This document shows, one piece after another, positions 5,842 through 10,001 of a stretch of 10,001 bases of DNA (positions are counted from its first letter, which is position 1; each line of letters opens with the position of its first letter). The notes below the pieces were generated by a model. That model had not been told where the DNA came from, did not search any database, and saw only the letters and a program-made list of their open reading frames with translations. Made by a program: the position numbers and the translations under genes. This DNA is from Chlamydiota bacterium (lineage in GTDB: Bacteria > Chlamydiota > Chlamydiia > Chlamydiales > Rhabdochlamydiaceae), in assembly GCA_016866585.1 (NCBI GenBank), contig VGMB01000043.1, positions 1-10,001 of the forward strand. The letters run 5' to 3'.

Positions 5842-7824
5842 ATGATAGTTGGGAATAAGCCTTTTATCTTCGATGAATTTTTCGCTTCTGGTAAGGAAGA
5901 AAGTATTAGCCCCTTCTTAACCAAGTCATCCAAAGCTTGGAGTAAAAATTTAACGCTAAAATCATCTATTCTTGCTGCCTTTTTATTATTAATCTCTTTT
6001 TCGATACGGAATATTACCCCCTCAATTTCTGATGCTCTACTTGTTTTTGTATATTTTTTAGTTGGTACACCAGCTCTGATAGACACAATTGAAGACATAA
6101 GAAATTTAGAAATAAATATAGACGTTTTGATGACTCTAGCAGCTCTTTTGTCAGTTGTAATAGGTAGTGGCTTTGAAGGAGCTCTTTTGTTAGTTTTGTT
6201 TGAGGTCTCTGCAGCAATGGAGAATACTGTTACACGAAAAACTAAAGGAGCTTTATCTACTCTACATGAACTATCCCCTAATAGAGCCTTCGTAATAGAT
6301 GATTCAGGGCAAACTTGGGAAAAATCAACGAAAGATATTACGGTTGGCACAATTATCTTAGTTAAAGCTGGTGAAATCGTCCCTTTAGATTCTAGAGTAA
6401 TAGCTGGTAGCTCTTACATCAATTTAAGCCACCTAACAGGAGAAAGCATCCCTATTTCAAAAAAAGCGGGAGATGAAGTACAAGCAGGAGCTAGAAACCT
6501 TGACGGCACACTAACCTTAGAAGTTCTTAGAGTAAGCGCAGACTCAACCCTTACAAGAATAATGCAATTAATAACGCATGCGCAAGAAACTAAGCCACAA
6601 CTTCAAAGATTTATTGATAAATTCGGGGATAAATACGCTATTGCGATCATACTTCTTTCTGTAATATTTGCCTTAATTTTACCATTAATGGACTCTAGCC
6701 TAGCCTATTTTGGGACAGAAGGCTCAATATATCGATCTTTAACATTTTTGATTGCAGCCTCTCCCTGCGCACTTGTGATAGCCACACCAACGGCATACCT
6801 TAGCTCTATAAGTAGCTGTGCGAGAAAGGGAATTCTTTTGAAAGGCGGAATTATATTAGATGCTATATCTAAATGCAGAGCTGTGGCATTTGATAAAACT
6901 GGAACACTTACAACTGGCAAGTTAAAATGTACACTATTTTCAAGTACTTCGCCATCAAGGGAAATAATTCCAGCCCTTTCTATAGCTGCAAGCGTTGAAC
7001 AACATGTCATCCATCCAATAGCCGATGCTTTTTTAAACTACGCTAAGGAGCAGAATGCTCCATTAGTTCTCATAGAGGATTTCAAATCTATTCCAGGATT
7101 TGGAGTCCAAGCCAAAGCTCAATACAAGGAAAAAATGGAAAAAGTATTCATAGGGCACTATGGTTACGTCTCCTCAAATTTTTCTGATTCAGTAAAAGAA
7201 AAATTAAGCTCATTCCAAGAAATTGAACCTACGGAAGGTAAAGTTATAAGTTATATCCTTATTGGAGATGAGTTATTTTACGCATGTTTTTCTGATGAAA
7301 TAAAACAGGAATCTGTCTCTACTATTAAGTACCTTGCTGAAAAATTTGATATTGATACCTCTATGCTAACTGGGGACCATCAAGAAAATGCAAAATCTGT
7401 TGGGCTAAAAGTGGGAATCCAAAGTATTTATTCTGATTTAAGGCCTGAAGATAAACTTAAAATCGTTGCAGACCTATCAAAGGAAAAAGGATTAATTATG
7501 GTTGGAGACGGAATCAACGATGCTCCAGCCCTGCTAAGGGCAACTGTAGGAATTTCGATGGGCAAAATTGGAAGCGCAACGGCAATAGATGCATCTGATG
7601 TGGTTTTTTTGCAAGATGACCTATCCTGTCTCGAATGGCTGATCCATAAATCACACAGCACGCTTTCTGTCATAAAACAAAACTTGTGTCTAGCCCTTGG
7701 AGTAATTTGCTTAGCCACTTCTCCTGCTATCTTAGGACTTGTTCCACTTTGGGCTGCCGTACTACTGCACGAGGGCGGTACGGTTTTAGTAGGTCTAAAT
7801 TCTTTAAGATTATTAAAAAAATAA
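5842..7824 (+). CDS. P1B-4-type transition-metal P-type ATPase
   Basis: This inner-membrane ATP-driven metal exporter has 660 residues and about eight helices (roughly 41-57, 63-80, 93-110, 112-127, 264-284, 298-320, 612-632, 634-655). The actuator motif LTGES is at 198-202, the phosphorylated aspartate is Asp351 in DKTGT, TGD is at 510-512 and the hinge GDGINDAP at 555-562. The metal-site helix reads SPC (307-309) rather than CPC, and the last helix carries HEGGT (643-647). SPC with HEG(G/S)T marks subgroup P1B-4, whose characterised members export cobalt or ferrous iron, sometimes zinc or cadmium. There is no N-terminal heavy-metal-associated CxxC domain, as is usual for P1B-4. The nucleotide-domain signature normally read as SEHP is VIHP here (389-392), keeping the His-Pro pair but losing the glutamate. 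AAGGA (5831-5835) lies 6 bases before the ATG. It is the last gene of the operon-like cluster. Chlamydial homologues are often labelled zntA or cadA; the subgroup motifs argue against that label being literal. Confidence 0.95.
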   Translation: MIVGNKPFIFDEFFASGKEESISPFLTKSSKAWSKNLTLKSSILAAFLLLISFSIRNITPSISDALLVFVYFLVGTPALIDTIEDIRNLEINIDVLMTLAALLSVVIGSGFEGALLLVLFEVSAAMENTVTRKTKGALSTLHELSPNRAFVIDDSGQTWEKSTKDITVGTIILVKAGEIVPLDSRVIAGSSYINLSHLTGESIPISKKAGDEVQAGARNLDGTLTLEVLRVSADSTLTRIMQLITHAQETKPQLQRFIDKFGDKYAIAIILLSVIFALILPLMDSSLAYFGTEGSIYRSLTFLIAASPCALVIATPTAYLSSISSCARKGILLKGGIILDAISKCRAVAFDKTGTLTTGKLKCTLFSSTSPSREIIPALSIAASVEQHVIHPIADAFLNYAKEQNAPLVLIEDFKSIPGFGVQAKAQYKEKMEKVFIGHYGYVSSNFSDSVKEKLSSFQEIEPTEGKVISYILIGDELFYACFSDEIKQESVSTIKYLAEKFDIDTSMLTGDHQENAKSVGLKVGIQSIYSDLRPEDKLKIVADLSKEKGLIMVGDGINDAPALLRATVGISMGKIGSATAIDASDVVFLQDDLSCLEWLIHKSHSTLSVIKQNLCLALGVICLATSPAILGLVPLWAAVLLHEGGTVLVGLNSLRLLKK

Positions 7825-8179
7825 AAAAGGCCTTCTAGCCGTTGCTTAAAATAGCAGCAATCGCAGCACCTTAAATATCAACAAGTTAGCATAAATCAGT
7901 CTACTTTCCATCAAGCCCGTTGAGTATTTAAAACACTAACAATAAACTCATAAGGACGAATACTTTAGCTTAATTAAGACATTCCCAATTCAGGGAAAAA
8001 ACGGATTTATAGTCGAAACAGGTTTTTAAAAATATAAAAACGTCGATTCCCCTTATAAAACCACAAAAAACTAACGCCGAACTATTTAAACATGCTAATA
8101 ATTTCAAATAAAACTGCCCGCATAAATAAAATAACCCAAAAAACAATAAAGTAATATTAAAAACATTATTTTTTAAATA
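7825..8179. other. AT-rich gene-free intergenic region
   Basis: I see no gene, RNA or convincing intrinsic terminator here. Just after the ATPase stop there is a palindrome AAGGCCTT (7827-7834) and a weak hairpin TTGCT/AGCAA (7842-7846 with 7856-7860), neither followed by a T-run. A 6-bp A/T hairpin (8022-8027 with 8036-8041) is unremarkable in such composition. A minus-strand open frame of about 55 codons around 7975-8145 has no ATG or ribosome binding site and is not called. Confidence 0.5.
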
Positions 8180-8208
8180 TTGTTATTAATACTACTTAAA
8201 ATTATAAT
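8180..8208 (+). promoter_or_regulatory. Candidate sigma70/sigma66-type promoter for the repeat-protein gene
   Basis: TTGTTA (8180-8185, four of six to the -35 consensus) is followed at the optimal 17-base spacing by a perfect TATAAT (8203-8208). Transcription would start near 8215, leaving a leader of about 27 bases that contains the weak ribosome binding site CAGGT (8232-8236). A second TATAAT at 8225-8230 is too close to the ATG at 8242 and lacks a -35. The region is very AT-rich, so chance matches are possible, but spacing and position agree with the gene. Confidence 0.55.
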
Positions 8209-8241
8209 ATTAGTAGATTGATTTTATAATGCAGGTTTATT

Positions 8242-10001
8242 ATGGCTTCGACCTTCCATACACACAGTATCTCTGGTCTCGGACGCTGCACAGCGAATCT
8301 AACTGGGCTTTTTCCCGGTAACGATTTTACTAAAGGGATGGAAAACTTAAATGCATTAGCTAATTTGTATTCTGATTTATCCAGATTTAAATATTCCGAA
8401 GATAACCCCGATTCCATATATCTTACTGAAAGAATGAACTCCATAGAAAACCAAGATATTTGCAATAATATTTATCGATTGACTTGGATTTTAATGGGAA
8501 AGCCAACTTTTGAGCATGAAGATGAACATCAACGTATGATAGCTCATTTAGACTTTGGACAAATGTCCTTTTTGAATATAAAAGACATTACCAATGCAAA
8601 TCGTGATTCCCCTGTTGATTTAAAACTATTAGCTATCCGTTATCAAGCAGCTGAAATAGTTTCGAAAAAGCTTTTACCTTCTATTATGTCTAAAGGCTCA
8701 GAGCTAAAAAGAAATCAAACCTATAGGGAAAGTATCCACATACTCAATGATTGCTTTAAAACTATGGATCTTCCAATTTGTTTGCCCCAACACATGAAAA
8801 GCATTCTTGAGGAAATTGAACTCCAGCAATCTGTCCAAGACCTTTTTGAAAAATTAGACAGTTCTTTTACAGAAAAATCTAATGCTTTAGTAGAAGAATC
8901 TCTATCCATAGAAGAACATATAGAGACAATCGACGAATCTCTGGTTTCACCATCAAGAGGTATATATGTTAAAAACTTGTCTTCAACTGCTTATTTAAAT
9001 AACTTTACCATCCCTGATGCACCAAAATTTATTGATGAACATAAAAGAACTCTTGAAGAAGTAAAGCAATCTCTAATAAGCCAAACTCCATCCCTAGAGA
9101 GACCTCTTAATCAGCTGATGCTATTTACGGAATTAAACAACCTAGTACTACTGAATGAACAGGCAACAATAGAAAATAAACATACTTCTCTCCAAGATAT
9201 AACATCTAAAGTTGAACAGCTTGCAGAGAGCAACCGTAATAGAATGTTCGAAGGGTTATGGATTGCGAGAGGACGTCCTTTGGCTGATCCCGAATTTGGA
9301 CGAAAAGCCTTTTTTGCCAAGGATTCAGAAAAAAGACACTCTGAGAGCAAGTTTAAATATGAAGCTGTTGCTTTTGCTTGCAAAAAGATCATTGAAACCG
9401 AGATACTCCCTTTTCTAGATGATCCAAGAAAGATCAATCCTTTTATCGATACATTGAATTTAGCAGGGCAGATTTCTTATAATGGTATAAATATACCCGA
9501 TTATAAGCAGGATGGTCTAACCACAACTAGATTGCGCTCTACTCAAAAATCAAGTATAGATTTGCAAGAAACACCAGATGCTTCTGATCATGCAGAAACC
9601 TTAATAGACCTTAAAAAAATCGAACAAGCTATTGTCGGAGAAAATAGATCTCTTGAAGAACCCATGCGTCACATAATGATATTCAGCCGAATAAATGAAC
9701 TTGTGACCCTTTATGATCAAGCAGAAGTAAGCGATCGACACAAGATTTTTCATGAAATAAAATCACAAGTAGAGCTAATCCCAGAAGAGTTGCAGAATAA
9801 AATATTTGAAAAACTTTGGATAGCAAGAGGTCGTATAGTAGAAGGTCCTCTAGCGCACCCCCAGTTTGGACAAATAGCTTTTTTTGCATCTAAATCAAAT
9901 CCACACTACACTGAAAGCAGATATAAACGTGAAGCTATTTCCCTAGTCTGCAAAGAACTTATAGAAAGTCAAATTCTACCAAACTTACAAAATAAAAAAG
10001 C
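8242..10001 (+). CDS. Large helical protein with three internal repeats, function unknown (partial, 3' end outside window)
   Basis: The frame is open for 586 codons from the ATG at 8242 to the window edge. I do not recognise the family and see no catalytic motif, signal peptide or membrane helix. The protein is charged and probably mostly alpha-helical. It holds three related units at residues about 33-150, 264-392 and 452-582. Units 2 and 3 are clearly homologous: both share LWIARGR (339-345 and 525-531), then P-x-FG-x-x-AFFA (350-359; 540-549), an ES-x-K/Y-x-K-x-EA patch, a cysteine-lysine pair (380-381; 570-571) and a closing ILP (388-390; 578-580). Unit 1 is more divergent but keeps LTWILMGKP (80-88), DFG (104-106) and KLLPSI (143-148). 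Linkers of about 60-110 residues are rich in Ser, Glu and Asp. The Ser/Thr-rich start (MASTFHTHSISG) would suit a type III secretion signal, which is an inference only. A promoter lies at 8180-8208, so it is probably transcribed alone. Confidence 0.88.
   Translation, partial: MASTFHTHSISGLGRCTANLTGLFPGNDFTKGMENLNALANLYSDLSRFKYSEDNPDSIYLTERMNSIENQDICNNIYRLTWILMGKPTFEHEDEHQRMIAHLDFGQMSFLNIKDITNANRDSPVDLKLLAIRYQAAEIVSKKLLPSIMSKGSELKRNQTYRESIHILNDCFKTMDLPICLPQHMKSILEEIELQQSVQDLFEKLDSSFTEKSNALVEESLSIEEHIETIDESLVSPSRGIYVKNLSSTAYLNNFTIPDAPKFIDEHKRTLEEVKQSLISQTPSLERPLNQLMLFTELNNLVLLNEQATIENKHTSLQDITSKVEQLAESNRNRMFEGLWIARGRPLADPEFGRKAFFAKDSEKRHSESKFKYEAVAFACKKIIETEILPFLDDPRKINPFIDTLNLAGQISYNGINIPDYKQDGLTTTRLRSTQKSSIDLQETPDASDHAETLIDLKKIEQAIVGENRSLEEPMRHIMIFSRINELVTLYDQAEVSDRHKIFHEIKSQVELIPEELQNKIFEKLWIARGRIVEGPLAHPQFGQIAFFASKSNPHYTESRYKREAISLVCKELIESQILPNLQNKK
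8338..8691 (+). repeat. Internal protein repeat unit 1 (divergent copy)
   Basis: This encodes residues about 33-150 of the repeat protein. It aligns with the other two units through ENLNALANLYSDL, then RLTWILMGKP, DFGQMSFLN, an AIRYQAAEIV helix and a closing LLPSI. It carries an insertion of about 11 residues rich in Glu and His between the GKP and DFG positions. Similarity is visible at the protein level only. Confidence 0.6.
9031..9417 (+). repeat. Internal protein repeat unit 2
   Basis: This encodes residues about 264-392. Order of elements: a helix ending in SLERPLNQLMLF, ELNNLVLLNEQA, a VEQLAESNRN segment, FEGLWIARGRP, PEFGRKAFFA, an ES-K-EA helix with CKK, and EILPFL. By eye roughly a third or more of its residues are identical to unit 3. 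Confidence 0.8.
9595..9987 (+). repeat. Internal protein repeat unit 3
   Basis: This encodes residues about 452-582. It has the same element order as unit 2: SLEEPMRHIMIF, RINELVTLYDQA, VELIPEELQNK, FEKLWIARGR, PQFGQIAFFA, an ES-K-EA helix with CKE, and QILPNL. It contains four extra residues (around 533-537) before the P-x-FG motif. Further units may lie beyond the window. Confidence 0.8.

Noticed and set aside
7428..7718. Minus-strand frames within the P1B ATPase gene (also at 5826-6350 and 6705-7010)
   Set aside because: They are antisense to an intact, motif-rich gene and have no ribosome binding sites or recognisable domains.
7825..7870. Intrinsic terminator after the P1B ATPase
   Set aside because: The visible hairpins are short and no T-run follows them.
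8229..8241. Earlier ATG at 8229 as the start of the repeat-protein gene
   Set aside because: It is in a different frame and reaches a stop after about 30 codons.

Overview
The window looks like a chromosomal segment of a low-GC member of the Chlamydiota, most likely an environmental ('chlamydia-like') lineage rather than Chlamydia itself. Three things point there: a UPF0158-type protein with a basic AT-hook-like tail at the left edge; the gene order serS, then a CCC1/VIT1-like membrane protein, then a P1B-type metal ATPase, which from memory parallels CT729-CT728-CT727 of Chlamydia trachomatis but here has an M18 aminopeptidase inserted after serS; and a large alpha-helical repeat protein of unknown function at the right edge. 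The genus cannot be fixed from the sequence alone.

Layout. Positions 1-708 (minus strand, cut by the left edge) hold a UPF0158 protein. Positions 784-2010 (minus) hold a TetA-like DHA1 major facilitator exporter with a plausible promoter at 2039-2068. A 480-base divergent intergenic region (2011-2490) follows: its left half is very AT-rich (about 25% GC over 2041-2280), while 2281-2460 is a GC island (about 43%) that can fold into a branched, nested set of stems and is the best candidate for an undescribed RNA in the window. Then comes a tight plus-strand cluster, serS (2491-3771), M18 aminopeptidase (3787-5061), CCC1/VIT1-like protein (5074-5829) and P1B-4 ATPase (5842-7824), with gaps of only 15, 12 and 12 bases and a Shine-Dalgarno-like site before each start, so it is probably one operon. 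A gene-free AT-rich gap (7825-8241) ends in a good sigma70/66-type promoter (8180-8208) that drives a large gene (8242 to beyond the right edge) encoding three related repeats of about 120-130 residues.

Functional picture. The operon joins translation (seryl-tRNA charging), peptide turnover by a metal-dependent aminopeptidase, and two membrane proteins whose families move divalent transition metals (Fe/Mn for CCC1/VIT1; Co/Fe/Zn efflux for P1B-4). The last two plausibly form a metal-tolerance unit, perhaps for an organism exposed to metal stress inside a host vacuole. The repeat protein has no recognisable catalytic motif and may be a lineage-specific, possibly secreted, factor.
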